Of a stretch of DNA of 38,704 bases, positions 22,109-29,504 are shown piece by piece; positions within the stretch are counted from its first letter, which is position 1; the number at the start of each line of letters is the position of its first letter. Origin of the DNA: Acidimicrobiaceae bacterium (GTDB lineage Bacteria > Actinomycetota > Acidimicrobiia > Acidimicrobiales > RAAP-2); NCBI GenBank assembly GCA_027306755.1, contig DAHUZE010000091.1:1-38704 (forward strand), written 5' to 3'. Both the position numbers and the translations under genes were made by a program. The notes beneath the pieces were generated by a model that saw only the letters and a list, made by a program, of their open reading frames with translations, was not told the DNA's origin and did no database searches.

Positions 22109-24135
22109 GCAGCCTGCTCGTCGCGCTCGGTCTCGGGTGCTTCGCGCTGGGCGCCGCGGTGGACGTCGCGTGGGGAGTCCGCCGGGTCGGCGTCCGCCTC
22201 GTCCCCTACATCCTGGCCGGCGCCGGGAGCGCCTGCTTCTTCGCGCTCGGGATCCGGGCGACCACGGAGCGCAGGCCATCGACCGTGGACTTGGCCGTGG
22301 TCTTCGGCCTGGGCCACAACGGGCTCCGCGTGGACCGGCTGTCCGGGCTCTTCCTGACGTTGCTTTTCGGTCTGGGGGTGGCCGTTTCCGCGTGCTTCAT
22401 CTCGTGGGCACGGGCCGACGCCCATCCACACCGGCGGGGGACGGGCGCCGGGTACCTCCTGCTGCTGGGCGCGGTGGCCGTCATCATCTGCGCCCGCGAC
22501 GCGTTCACGTTCCTGTTCGCGTGGGAGGCTCTCACGGTCTCCTTCTACATGCTCACCGCGGTCACCCGCAGGGCCGGGCACAGCGGTGCGCCCTGGTCCA
22601 CCGTGGGCATGGGAAAGGTGAGCGGCGCGGCGCTGCTCGTCGCCTTCCTCCTCCTTGCAGGCCGCACCGGCAGCCTGACACTCAGCAGTTGGCATGCCGT
22701 GAGCTCCGGCGCCGTCCACGACGTCGCCTGGTTGCTGGTTGTCGTCGGCTTCGGCGCCAAGCTGGGTCTGGCGCCTTTCCAAGTCTGGATCCCTGTCGGG
22801 TACCCGACCGCCCCCGGGCCGGCCCGGGCTGCCATGGCCGGTATCGCCGCCAACGTCGGGGTGTACGGCCTGTGGCGCTTTCTCGGGATCCTGGGTGCTC
22901 CGCCCGTCTGGCTGGTCGTCCTCGTGCTGTTGGCCGGCGGCGCCACCGCGCTGCTCGGCATCGTCTTCGCCGCAGTGCAGGGAACCCTGGCGCGGGTGGT
23001 CGCCTACTCGTCCATCGAGAACGCCGGCCTCATCACGACCGCATATGGCGTCGCGTTGACCGGCGCGGCCATCCGGTCCGAGCCGCTTATGGCCATGGGC
23101 TTGCTGGCGGCAACGCTGCAGACCGTCGCCCACGCCGTAGCCAAGTCCGCGCTCTTCTCGTCCCTGGCCGCGATCGAAGGCGCGATCGGCACTGACGATC
23201 TCGACCTGCTCCGCGGCGTCGGTCGGCGCATGCGCTGGAGCGGCGCCACCTTCGGAGCCGGTGCCCTGGCACTGGCCGGTCTGCCTCCCACGATCGGATT
23301 CGTGTCCGAGTGGTTCATCCTGGAGGCCCTGATGCAGCAGTTCCGCCTGTCGGGGCTCGCCTTGCGGCTGGCATTGGCCGGAGCGGGCGCCCTGGTCGCG
23401 CTGACGACGGGCCTCGCCTCACTGGCGTTCATCCGGGTCCTCGGCTTGACGATGCTGGGCCGCCCCAGCGCCGTCGTCGACGAGCGGGCACGGGAGACCG
23501 GCGCGGTGGGAAAGGCCGGCATGGCCACGCTCGGTGCAGGATGCCTCGGCTTGGCCGCCGTCAGCCCGTGGGAGGTCCGCTACATCGCTCTCGGGCTGCA
23601 GCCGCTCGTGCGGCACAGTCAGACCGTGGTCGCCCTCAAGTCCCCGTGGGTGCTCCAGCCGGTGTTCCCAGGCTTCTCCATCCTGTCGCCGTCCTGGCTC
23701 TGGATCGCCATGCCCGTAGCGTTCGTTTCCGTCCTCGCACTGGCGTTGGCGCTCTCCAGGGGCCGCTACCTGCGGATCCGCAGGGTGCCGTCGTGGCACT
23801 CGGCCACGGCCGGCGCACTGCGCCCGGCGTCGTACACGGCGTTCGGCTTCGCCAACCCGGTGCGCCGGGTGCTCGGCAACGTGCTGGGCACCCAGCGCAC
23901 CGTCACGGTCACCCAGACCGCTCCGGAGGGGCAGCTCGTCGTTGAGGCAGCCACCGTGACCGAGACGAGGGTGGTCGAGCCGCTCGAGGCCTACGTCTAC
24001 CGCCCCCTCCGGTCGCGCGCGCTGTCACTTGCGAGGTTGGCGAAACGCTTGCAGTCCGGCAACCTCAACGCCTACGTGGCCTACATGCTGGTCGCCCTCC
24101 TGATCGCCCTGGCTGTGACCGCGGCCCTGCAATGA
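22105..24135 (+). CDS. Hydrogenase-4/Ehr-like antiporter subunit, HyfB type
   Basis: Second NuoL/Mrp-type ion-translocating subunit, 676 aa from GTG 22105, about 15-16 helices, close to E. coli HyfB in length. Path residues are present: Glu in TFLFAWEALTVSFYML, Lys in GFGAKLGLAPFQVWIP, then VAYSSIENAGLITTAYG and AHAVAKSALFSSLAA. The segment PPTIGFVSEWFILEAL is conserved in HyfB. The C-terminal region (residues ~540-640) is hydrophilic with VVEPLEAYVYRPLRS, then a final helix. It is the last of the six complex genes; UspA follows at once. Confidence 0.87.
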   Translation: MSSLLVALGLGCFALGAAVDVAWGVRRVGVRLVPYILAGAGSACFFALGIRATTERRPSTVDLAVVFGLGHNGLRVDRLSGLFLTLLFGLGVAVSACFISWARADAHPHRRGTGAGYLLLLGAVAVIICARDAFTFLFAWEALTVSFYMLTAVTRRAGHSGAPWSTVGMGKVSGAALLVAFLLLAGRTGSLTLSSWHAVSSGAVHDVAWLLVVVGFGAKLGLAPFQVWIPVGYPTAPGPARAAMAGIAANVGVYGLWRFLGILGAPPVWLVVLVLLAGGATALLGIVFAAVQGTLARVVAYSSIENAGLITTAYGVALTGAAIRSEPLMAMGLLAATLQTVAHAVAKSALFSSLAAIEGAIGTDDLDLLRGVGRRMRWSGATFGAGALALAGLPPTIGFVSEWFILEALMQQFRLSGLALRLALAGAGALVALTTGLASLAFIRVLGLTMLGRPSAVVDERARETGAVGKAGMATLGAGCLGLAAVSPWEVRYIALGLQPLVRHSQTVVALKSPWVLQPVFPGFSILSPSWLWIAMPVAFVSVLALALALSRGRYLRIRRVPSWHSATAGALRPASYTAFGFANPVRRVLGNVLGTQRTVTVTQTAPEGQLVVEAATVTETRVVEPLEAYVYRPLRSRALSLARLAKRLQSGNLNAYVAYMLVALLIALAVTAALQ

Positions 24136-24155
24136 CTGGGGCCCTGCAATGACTG
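24123..24155 (+). repeat. 16-bp tandem duplication across the hyfB-like stop
   Basis: ggccctgcaatgactg occurs at 24123-24138 and again at 24140-24155. The first copy contains the hyfB-like stop codon; the second creates an ATG at 24149 that is in frame with uspA. This is a small recent duplication, not a gene. Confidence 0.9.
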
Positions 24156-24169
24156 AGGGGAGGAGGGGG

Positions 24170-24619
24170 ATGCCACCCGGACCCCACGACCATCCCGCCG
24201 GCGTGTTCCGACGCATCCTCGTCGGATTCGACGGATCGACGGAAGCGCAGCACGCGCTGCGGGTTGCGATCGCCCTCGCTTCCGAGCTCGGCGGCCGGAC
24301 GCACGTGCTTCTGGTCGTCCGCCCGCCTGCGCACGCCGAGACCGGAGAGGAAGCGGCCCGAGCAGCGGAGTCCGAACGCGAGCACCTGTCTTCAGGCCTG
24401 GCGGAGGCGGAGCGGCTCACGCCCCACACCGCCGCCATCGTCACCGAGGTGGTGGTGGCCGACGATCCGGCCGGCGCCATCGCCGCCTACGCCGAGAAGC
24501 ACGGCTTCGACCTCGTGGTGGTCGGGACCCACGGCCGCGAGCGGAGCACCCATCGGGGCATCGGCCGGTCCGTCGAGTCCCTGCTCCGTCACCATCCCTG
24601 CCCCGTCCTCGTGGTGTAG
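24170..24619 (+). CDS. Universal stress protein, UspA family
   Basis: 149-aa single Usp domain. It starts RRILVGFDGSTEAQHALR (beta1 and alpha1) and ends DLVVVGTHGRERSTHRG with IGRSVESLLRHHPCPVLVV, carrying the G-2x-G-9x-G-type nucleotide-binding motif, so it probably binds ATP. ATG 24170 is chosen because a strong GGAGGAGG run lies just upstream; ATG 24149 lies in a duplicated segment. It is in the same transcript as the hyf-like complex, and UspA genes are known among fluoride-riboswitch targets. Its stop overlaps the next start (TAGTG). The role in fluoride stress is unknown. Confidence 0.85.
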   Translation: MPPGPHDHPAGVFRRILVGFDGSTEAQHALRVAIALASELGGRTHVLLVVRPPAHAETGEEAARAAESEREHLSSGLAEAERLTPHTAAIVTEVVVADDPAGAIAAYAEKHGFDLVVVGTHGRERSTHRGIGRSVESLLRHHPCPVLVV

Positions 24620-25515
24620 TGCTCGTGGGACCAGCGGACGGGACGGAAGGCCCGCGGCGCATCCCTGCTGACCGGGGCCGAGGAGTCTACGGGGCCCCGG
24701 GCACGCTCCTGGTGGTTGACGGAGCGGTGGACCTCCCCGAGGCGCTCGCTCGGGGGAGCGGCTGCCGGCAGGTTGCCGGTGCCATCTGGCTGGAAGATGC
24801 CCGGTTCACGGGCACGACAGAGGAGCTTTGGGCCATGCTCAGGAACGGCCGACCTCTCCGCACGACGCCGCCAACCGTCAGCGAGCTGGCACGGGCGTTC
24901 GGGGTCGGCGTGCCCACCATCGGCGTGCACGTGTCGGCTCAGCTCAGCATCACGGTGGCCAGGGCCCGCGAAGCGGCGACCCGGGTGGGCGCTGAGACGG
25001 GCTCGGTCGTGCATGTGGTCGACACGGGCTCCCTCAGCGTGGGCGCCGGCCTGGTGGCCCTGGGAGCAAGCCACGCGGCGCGCCAACCCGAGCCGGCCGC
25101 CGCGACCTGGGCCCGATCCGTCGCGTCCCGCCTGCACACCTTCGCCCTCGTGCAAGAGATGCGCGCCCTGCGTCGCAGCGACCGGTCGAGCCTGGTGCCC
25201 CGGGCACACCTCGCCTCCAAGAACCCGCTCGTGCTGGCGATCCGGGGCCGGGTGGTTCCGCTGGCACAACCTCGCGACCGCCGCCACGCTCTCCGCGAGA
25301 TCGAGGACTGCGTCCGGACGACGGCCGGGTCGGAGCTGGGCGCGTGGGCGATCGGCCACGGGGACGCGTTCGATCTCGATGCCATGGTGGAGCACTTCTC
25401 AGACCGGTTCGGCATGCCCCCCCGGTTCACCGCCCCGCTCGACCCGGCGGTCGGAGCCCATCTCGGACCGGACGCCGTCGTGGTGGGAGTCCTTACCGGC
25501 CGGCTGGAGCCCTGA
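24619..25515 (+). CDS. DegV-family lipid-binding-like protein
   Basis: 298 aa from GTG 24619, overlapping the uspA stop. An N-terminal alpha/beta domain (GTLLVVDGAVDLPEALA, then PPTVSELARAFG) is followed by VSAQLSITVARAREAATRVG and VVHVVDTGSLSVGAGLVALGA, which match the DegV pattern S-x-x-L-S-x-T and D-S/T-x-S-x-x-x-G. KNPLVLAIRGRVVPLAQPRDRRHAL matches the conserved KP-L-x-G-x-x-P-x-R region. DegV/FakB proteins bind a fatty acid in a central cavity, often for the kinase FakA; no FakA is nearby. The motifs are more divergent than usual, so assignment is by fold pattern. It ends 12 bp before the convergent DUF190 gene. Confidence 0.68.
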   Translation: MLVGPADGTEGPRRIPADRGRGVYGAPGTLLVVDGAVDLPEALARGSGCRQVAGAIWLEDARFTGTTEELWAMLRNGRPLRTTPPTVSELARAFGVGVPTIGVHVSAQLSITVARAREAATRVGAETGSVVHVVDTGSLSVGAGLVALGASHAARQPEPAAATWARSVASRLHTFALVQEMRALRRSDRSSLVPRAHLASKNPLVLAIRGRVVPLAQPRDRRHALREIEDCVRTTAGSELGAWAIGHGDAFDLDAMVEHFSDRFGMPPRFTAPLDPAVGAHLGPDAVVVGVLTGRLEP

Positions 25516-25527
25516 GACGTCCCCCCC

Positions 25528-25902
25528 TTATCGCCGCCGCCGGGGCACCGGGTCGTCGAGACTGGGCACGGGGAGCCGGCCGGACCGCCTGAGCGTCACC
25601 TCTTCCCGGGTCACGAGCGAACCCGGGGCCAGCTCGTGCACAACTGCCAGGAAGGCGTCGATCTTCTCCGCCGCGTCCACGAGCTCGACGGCGATCGGGA
25701 GCCCTGCCGCGGCCTCGGGGAACCGGAACGTTCGGACCTGGCCGGACCTACCGAAGCCCTCGATGCCCCGCCACACCGATGCCCCGGCCATGCCCTCCTC
25801 GCGCGCCCGTTGCACCACGATCTCGTGCAGGCCTCGATGCCCGACGCGATCATCCTCGCTCAGGAAGATCACGATCCTCGCCGCCGCCTCGGTGACCGGC
25901 AT
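25528..25902 (-). CDS. DUF190 (PII-like) protein, leftward copy
   Basis: 124 aa from ATG 25902, with GGAGG about five bases upstream. The frame is open further, but that part lacks family similarity. Residues VIFLSEDDRVGHRGLHEIVVQRAREEGMAG match the DUF190 start, where a ferredoxin-like PII fold is formed; GASVWRGIEGFG and LPIAVELVDAAEKIDAFL are the other conserved segments. DUF190 genes are regular neighbours of crcB and are thought to have a regulatory, nucleotide-sensing role. It points away from crcB, and I see no riboswitch in its own 5' region. A second copy lies between the two crcB genes. Confidence 0.8.
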   Translation of the reverse strand: MPVTEAAARIVIFLSEDDRVGHRGLHEIVVQRAREEGMAGASVWRGIEGFGRSGQVRTFRFPEAAAGLPIAVELVDAAEKIDAFLAVVHELAPGSLVTREEVTLRRSGRLPVPSLDDPVPRRRR

Positions 25903-26021
25903 CACGCCTCCGTTCCCACGCGGGAAACCTCCGCGCGAACGGTACCTCACCACGTGCTCCAGAGCGTCACACGACCTGGGGGCTGGTACCGCGCGATCAG
26001 TGGTCCTGGTAACCTCCACAG

Positions 26022-26067
26022 AGGCGATGGAGCTCGCCTACGTGTGCCAGAAGGCTGATGGCTCCTG
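26022..26067 (+). ncRNA. Fluoride riboswitch upstream of crcB
   Basis: All consensus parts are present. Pseudoknot AGGCG (26022-26026) with CGCCU (26035-26039). P1 GGAGC (26029-26033) with GCUCC (26061-26065). P2 GCC (26046-26048) with GGC (26053-26055) and an AGAA loop. UGAUG sits at 26056-26060. The P1 3' strand GCUCCU (26061-26066) is also complementary to AGGAGC at 26100-26105, which holds the crcB Shine-Dalgarno; CCUCGU (26077-26082) can pair ACGAGG (26097-26102). Fluoride binding would keep P1 formed and free the ribosome site, giving an ON switch. TAACCT at 26010-26015 is a possible -10. Confidence 0.9.
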
Positions 26068-26108
26068 TCCGAATTGCCTCGTACGGGCATGAACGAACGA
26101 GGAGCTCG

Positions 26109-26633
26109 ATGGCATTCACCGCAAAGGGGGACGCGACGCGTCGCCCTCCCGTCGACCCCGATGTCCATGCCAGTGCGGCGGAGGAGAGGTCGCACACCCG
26201 GCGCGGCAGGCCCTCCCGACCCAACCAAGCTGTCGTCGTCGCCCTGGCATGCGGAGGTGCCGCGGGCGCGGTTGCGCGGTACGCGGTCTCGCTCGCCATG
26301 CCGGCGACGCCCGGCCAATTCCCGTGGGGCACGTTCACCATCAACGTGACGGGAAGCTTCGTCCTCGGGTTCCTTCTCGTCCTCCTGCTGGAGCGGTTCC
26401 CACGCGGTCGTCTGGCCCGCCCCGTGATCGGGACCGGGTTCCTCGGGGCGTACACGACGTTCTCGACCTACATGGTGGACGCCGTCCAGCTCGTGCACGG
26501 CGGGCACCCGGCAACCGCCGCCGCCTACGTGCTGGGCAGCCTGGCCGCCGGGCTGTTGGCCGTCTGGGCGGGAATGGCCGGCGCCCGTGTCGTCGGGAGC
26601 GCCGAGCGCTGGCTCCGGGACGGCGAGCGATGA
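26109..26633 (+). CDS. crcB: Fluoride channel CrcB/Fluc, first copy
   Basis: Dual-topology fluoride export channel subunit, 174 aa with four helices. A ~45-residue Arg/Pro-rich N-terminus precedes GGAAGAVARYAVS (TM1). Then PWGTFTINVTGSFVLGFLL carries the pore Asn, and GTGFLGAYTTFSTYMVDAV has the TTFST motif with the Phe-box. ATG 26109 is preferred, four bases after GAGGAG; an earlier ATG at 26058 lies inside the riboswitch. The stop overlaps the next ATG (ATGA). The two CrcB proteins may form a heterodimer, as known for paired Fluc genes. Expression is controlled by the fluoride riboswitch immediately upstream. Confidence 0.9.
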   Translation: MAFTAKGDATRRPPVDPDVHASAAEERSHTRRGRPSRPNQAVVVALACGGAAGAVARYAVSLAMPATPGQFPWGTFTINVTGSFVLGFLLVLLLERFPRGRLARPVIGTGFLGAYTTFSTYMVDAVQLVHGGHPATAAAYVLGSLAAGLLAVWAGMAGARVVGSAERWLRDGER

Positions 26634-26968
26634 CCGGGGCTCCGGGAACGGGCTTCGGCCGCCGGGCAGCGGTCCGGCTCACGATGTGGCTCGACGTGCG
26701 GGACCGCCACCGGCACGGGAGCCTCGGAGTGGAGTTGGTGAAGCGGGCCCGCGCGGAGGGCCTGGCAGGTGCGACGGTCTTCGAGGGGCGGCTCGGCTTC
26801 GGAGCCGGAGGCGACGTTCACCGGGAGCGCCTGTTCTCCGACGACCGGCCACTCGCCATCGTGGTCGTGGACCGGGCGGATCGGATCGAGGCGTTCCTCC
26901 AGCGGCTGGAGGGATATGCGCCGGGGGTCGTGACGACCGTCGAAGATGTCGAGATCGTCGATGTGTGA
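26630..26968 (+). CDS. DUF190 (PII-like) protein, between the crcB genes
   Basis: 112 aa, start ATG 26630 overlapping the stop of crcB by four bases. Residues RLTMWLDVRDRHRHGSLG, VKRARAEGLAGATVFEGRLGFG and PLAIVVVDRADRIEAFLQRL are the three conserved DUF190 blocks, suggesting a PII-like trimer. It is a regular partner of fluoride channels; direct function is not established. Translational coupling with crcB upstream and a 9-bp gap to the second crcB imply a fixed stoichiometry in one operon. It differs clearly from the leftward copy, so it is not a recent duplicate. Confidence 0.85.
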   Translation: MTGAPGTGFGRRAAVRLTMWLDVRDRHRHGSLGVELVKRARAEGLAGATVFEGRLGFGAGGDVHRERLFSDDRPLAIVVVDRADRIEAFLQRLEGYAPGVVTTVEDVEIVDV

Positions 26969-26977
26969 GCCCGCGCC

Positions 26978-27355
26978 GTGACCATTGCCTTCTTCCTCCT
27001 CGTCGCCGCAGGCGGCTTCGTCGGCGCCCCGGCGCGCTACCTGCTGGACCGGGCGGTCACCCAAAGGTTGGAGTCGGACCTGCCGTGGGGAACCTTCTTC
27101 GTGAACCTGTCTGGATCGCTCCTCCTCGGCCTTCTGATCGGGCTCAGCCTCAAAGGGCACCTCTCGGGCCCGGCGAAGGCGCTGCTGGCGACCGGGTTCT
27201 GCGGGGCGTACACCACCTTCTCGACGTTCACGTTCGAGACGGTCCGCCTGGTCCAGGACGGCCGCATGCTCCACGCCGCCGCGAACGCCGCTGCCAGCGC
27301 CGCCGTCGGGCTGGTGGCGGCGGCAGCCGGCTTCGCCCTGGGGCTGGCGTTCTGA
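26978..27355 (+). CDS. crcB: Fluoride channel CrcB/Fluc, second copy
   Basis: 125 aa from GTG 26978, four helices, without the N-terminal extension of the first copy. Signature segments: GGFVGAPARYLLDRAV, LPWGTFFVNLSGSLLLGLL with the pore Asn, and GFCGAYTTFSTFTFETVRL with TTFST and Phe residues. In genomes with two small crcB genes the products often assemble as antiparallel heterodimers (known for Fluc pairs); the different N-termini here fit that. It ends six bases before the convergent leftward operon. Confidence 0.88.
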   Translation: MTIAFFLLVAAGGFVGAPARYLLDRAVTQRLESDLPWGTFFVNLSGSLLLGLLIGLSLKGHLSGPAKALLATGFCGAYTTFSTFTFETVRLVQDGRMLHAAANAAASAAVGLVAAAAGFALGLAF

Positions 27356-27361
27356 CCCTGC

Positions 27362-27928
27362 TCAGGCCGGCGGCCTGCTCGCCGGGGAGGGATCGAGCGG
27401 CTCTGCGCCGGCATTGGCCAGGCCCTTCGTCACCGCCTGCAACCGGCCGAGTTGGCGCTCCGTCTCGTCGAACTCCGCCACCATGACGCCCACGAGCTCG
27501 CGCCTGGCTGCCTCCACCCGCTGCGCCATGTCGTAGCGCACCCGGCCGGCATGCTTTGCGAGCTCATCCCTCAGCCGGCGCCTCGCCGCCCCCAACGCGC
27601 GGCGCCGGCCCAGCCCACGGGGAAGCACCCAGGATGCGAGCAGGCGCCCCACCGCATCGGTGGGGCTCTCCACCGAGAGGAACAGGTAGGTGAAGTGCGG
27701 GCGCTGGGACTCGACCATCGGGACGGGCACCGCGGGCAGATGGATCTCGAACAGCTGCTCTGCCGCGCCGACCAAGTGGCCCACCCGGTCACGGGTTCGC
27801 TCGGTGTAGCGCCAGGCCACGGCGGTCCACCCGGCGGGCTCGGGCCGGCCGTCCACCAGCTCGCGGAGGCGGCGGGCGACGTCCAGCAGCTCCCCGTCAT
27901 GGCGGCCGTCGGGATCGCTCACCGCCAT
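27362..27928 (-). CDS. Unrecognised helical protein, last gene of the enolase-like/MutS-like operon
   Basis: 188 aa from ATG 27928; GTG 27922 is also possible. It begins 16 bases after the stop of the upstream MutS-like gene. The sequence is mostly helical and rich in Arg, Ala and Leu: VARRLRELVDGRPEPAGW, THLV-like EIHLPAVPVPMVE, a hydrophobic patch TYLFLSVESPTDAVGRLL, then long amphipathic helices (RRRLRDELAKHAGRVRYDM and MVAEFDETERQLGRLQAV) with coiled-coil character. The middle and end resemble the C-terminal helical region of bacterial dynamin-like GTPases, but no GTPase domain is present. I do not claim a function. Convergent with crcB. Confidence 0.6.
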   Translation of the reverse strand: MAVSDPDGRHDGELLDVARRLRELVDGRPEPAGWTAVAWRYTERTRDRVGHLVGAAEQLFEIHLPAVPVPMVESQRPHFTYLFLSVESPTDAVGRLLASWVLPRGLGRRRALGAARRRLRDELAKHAGRVRYDMAQRVEAARRELVGVMVAEFDETERQLGRLQAVTKGLANAGAEPLDPSPASRPPA

Positions 27929-27944
27929 GTCCCGCGGCCGCCCT

Positions 27945-29504
27945 CTACGCCGAGGGGCCGTGCAGGACGGCACCGGCGGGCTCCGCGGGCAGTGCCCGCT
28001 CCGGCTGCTCCTCGTCGAGCCATCCCCCCATCCGGCGGTAGAGGTCCTCGCCGAAGCTGGTGGGAAGGGGGTCGGCCACCCGCAACCGGAATGTCCGCCT
28101 CCCGTCGTCCTCCCGGACGGCACGGAGGAACAGGGTCGAGCTCGCCGCCGAGAGCCGGAAGCCGTTGGCCAGGTCGAACTGGTGCGTGACGAAGCAGATC
28201 CTGACATCAGCCTCGAGGAGCGCGCGAACCACCTGGCGCCCGATCTCCGAGCCTTCCCGCTCGTTGGTCGCGGCAAAGGACTCGTTGAACAGCACCATGC
28301 TGTGCGGGCGGATCTGGTCGGCGATCGTGCTCATGCGGCGGAGCTCCTCGTCCAGCCGGCCGCTCGTCATCGTGTCGTCTTCCTCCCGGATGAAGTGCGT
28401 GAACGTGGCGGCGGCCACGCTCGCCCGCAGGGAGGTGGCGGCCACGAACATGCCGCACTGCATCATCAGCTGCGCCGTACCCATGCTCCGCAGGAACGTG
28501 GACTTGCCGCCGGAGTTGGCACCGGTCACGATCACGAGCGTCTGACCGTCAGCCCGGACGTCGTTCCCGACCACAGGCCGGTCCGAGCGGAGCGCGAGGC
28601 TCACGTCACGGAGGTCGGTGCACGTGAACGCCCGGTCCTCCCACGGCGCCGGGTCGGGCATGCAGACCGGATGTCCCCGGGCGACCAGCTGCTCGTGCAG
28701 GTTGACGCAGGCAAGGTAGAACCCGAGCTCGGCCCGCAGCATTCTGAAGTAGCTCGCGAGGTGGTCCACCGATTGCGCCGCTGCGTTGGCGACCAGGTTG
28801 ACACCCCGGCTGAGCATGTCCGACAGCGTGTTGGCTCCGGCCTCGTCGCGCGGCGGTACGGTGAAGGAGTACGACCGCCGCGGGCCGATCCTGAGCCGAT
28901 CACGCCAGCTCCTCTGGTCAGCCGAGGTTCGGAGCACGTAGTTGATCCCGCTGTTGTCTGGGCCCAGCTCCATGCTGATCACCTCGCCGCTCCGGAACCT
29001 GAGCTGCTCGAGGTTCCGGTCCACGGTCGCCAGGTAGTCATCGTCCAAGTCCCGCTGCAGCGAGTGCAGCAAGGTCCGCAGCCCGACGGATGCAAACGTG
29101 CCTGCGTGCTGGTCGGCCAGCCGTCGCAGGTCTCGAAGCCGGACGACCGACGCGTCCAACTGGCTCACCGCTCCCGACAGGATCGACGACGGGGAGCGCG
29201 AGGAGAACCCCCAGATCCCGCGCTTGTCCTCCAAGGCGCGGACCGCCACCTCGTAGAGGTCGCGGACCACGTCGGGATGCGCGAGGCAGTCGGTCAGGAC
29301 CGCCTGGCGGTAGCCGATGACCTCGAGGTCGTCCACGCCGGCCAGCAGCACGCTCTGGGCCACCGCGTAGAGGTAGCGGTCGCCCTGCGCCATCGCGCCG
29401 AGCAGCGTCGTGAGCTCGAGGTCCGAGACGAGGTCGTCGTGGTTGGGCGGCAAAGGCGCGTCGAAGGCGTGGTCCCGTGTCTCGAAGAGCAGGTGCGCCT
29501 TCAC
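27945..29504 (-). CDS. MutS-like ATPase B (core and ATPase domains only)
   Basis: 519 aa from GTG 29504, overlapping the previous stop by GTGA. The N-terminal ~330 residues are helical and resemble the MutS lever/clamp core; no mismatch-recognition or connector domain is present, so it is not a canonical mismatch-repair MutS. The ATPase domain has Walker A TGANSGGKSTFLRSMG, TRP-like FIREEDDTMTSGRLDEELRRM, Walker B VLFNESFAATNEREG (Asn for the usual Asp, Glu kept) and the His switch CFVTHQFDLANGF. Length equals that of the upstream MutS-like A, suggesting a heterodimer. It is the third gene behind a fluoride riboswitch; mutS-like genes are recorded targets of that RNA. Confidence 0.8.
   Translation of the reverse strand: MKAHLLFETRDHAFDAPLPPNHDDLVSDLELTTLLGAMAQGDRYLYAVAQSVLLAGVDDLEVIGYRQAVLTDCLAHPDVVRDLYEVAVRALEDKRGIWGFSSRSPSSILSGAVSQLDASVVRLRDLRRLADQHAGTFASVGLRTLLHSLQRDLDDDYLATVDRNLEQLRFRSGEVISMELGPDNSGINYVLRTSADQRSWRDRLRIGPRRSYSFTVPPRDEAGANTLSDMLSRGVNLVANAAAQSVDHLASYFRMLRAELGFYLACVNLHEQLVARGHPVCMPDPAPWEDRAFTCTDLRDVSLALRSDRPVVGNDVRADGQTLVIVTGANSGGKSTFLRSMGTAQLMMQCGMFVAATSLRASVAAATFTHFIREEDDTMTSGRLDEELRRMSTIADQIRPHSMVLFNESFAATNEREGSEIGRQVVRALLEADVRICFVTHQFDLANGFRLSAASSTLFLRAVREDDGRRTFRLRVADPLPTSFGEDLYRRMGGWLDEEQPERALPAEPAGAVLHGPSA

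Noticed and set aside
16550-24135. Respiratory complex I (nuo) operon
   Set aside because: The subunit set C-E-F-G-I-B, the HyfE-type protein and the fused NuoCD-like subunit match hydrogenase-4/Ehr; NuoA, E, F, G, J and K equivalents are missing.
16550-24135. Functional formate hydrogenlyase or H2-evolving hydrogenase
   Set aside because: NiFe ligands and proximal-cluster cysteines are absent and no formate dehydrogenase or hydrogenase maturation gene is in the window.
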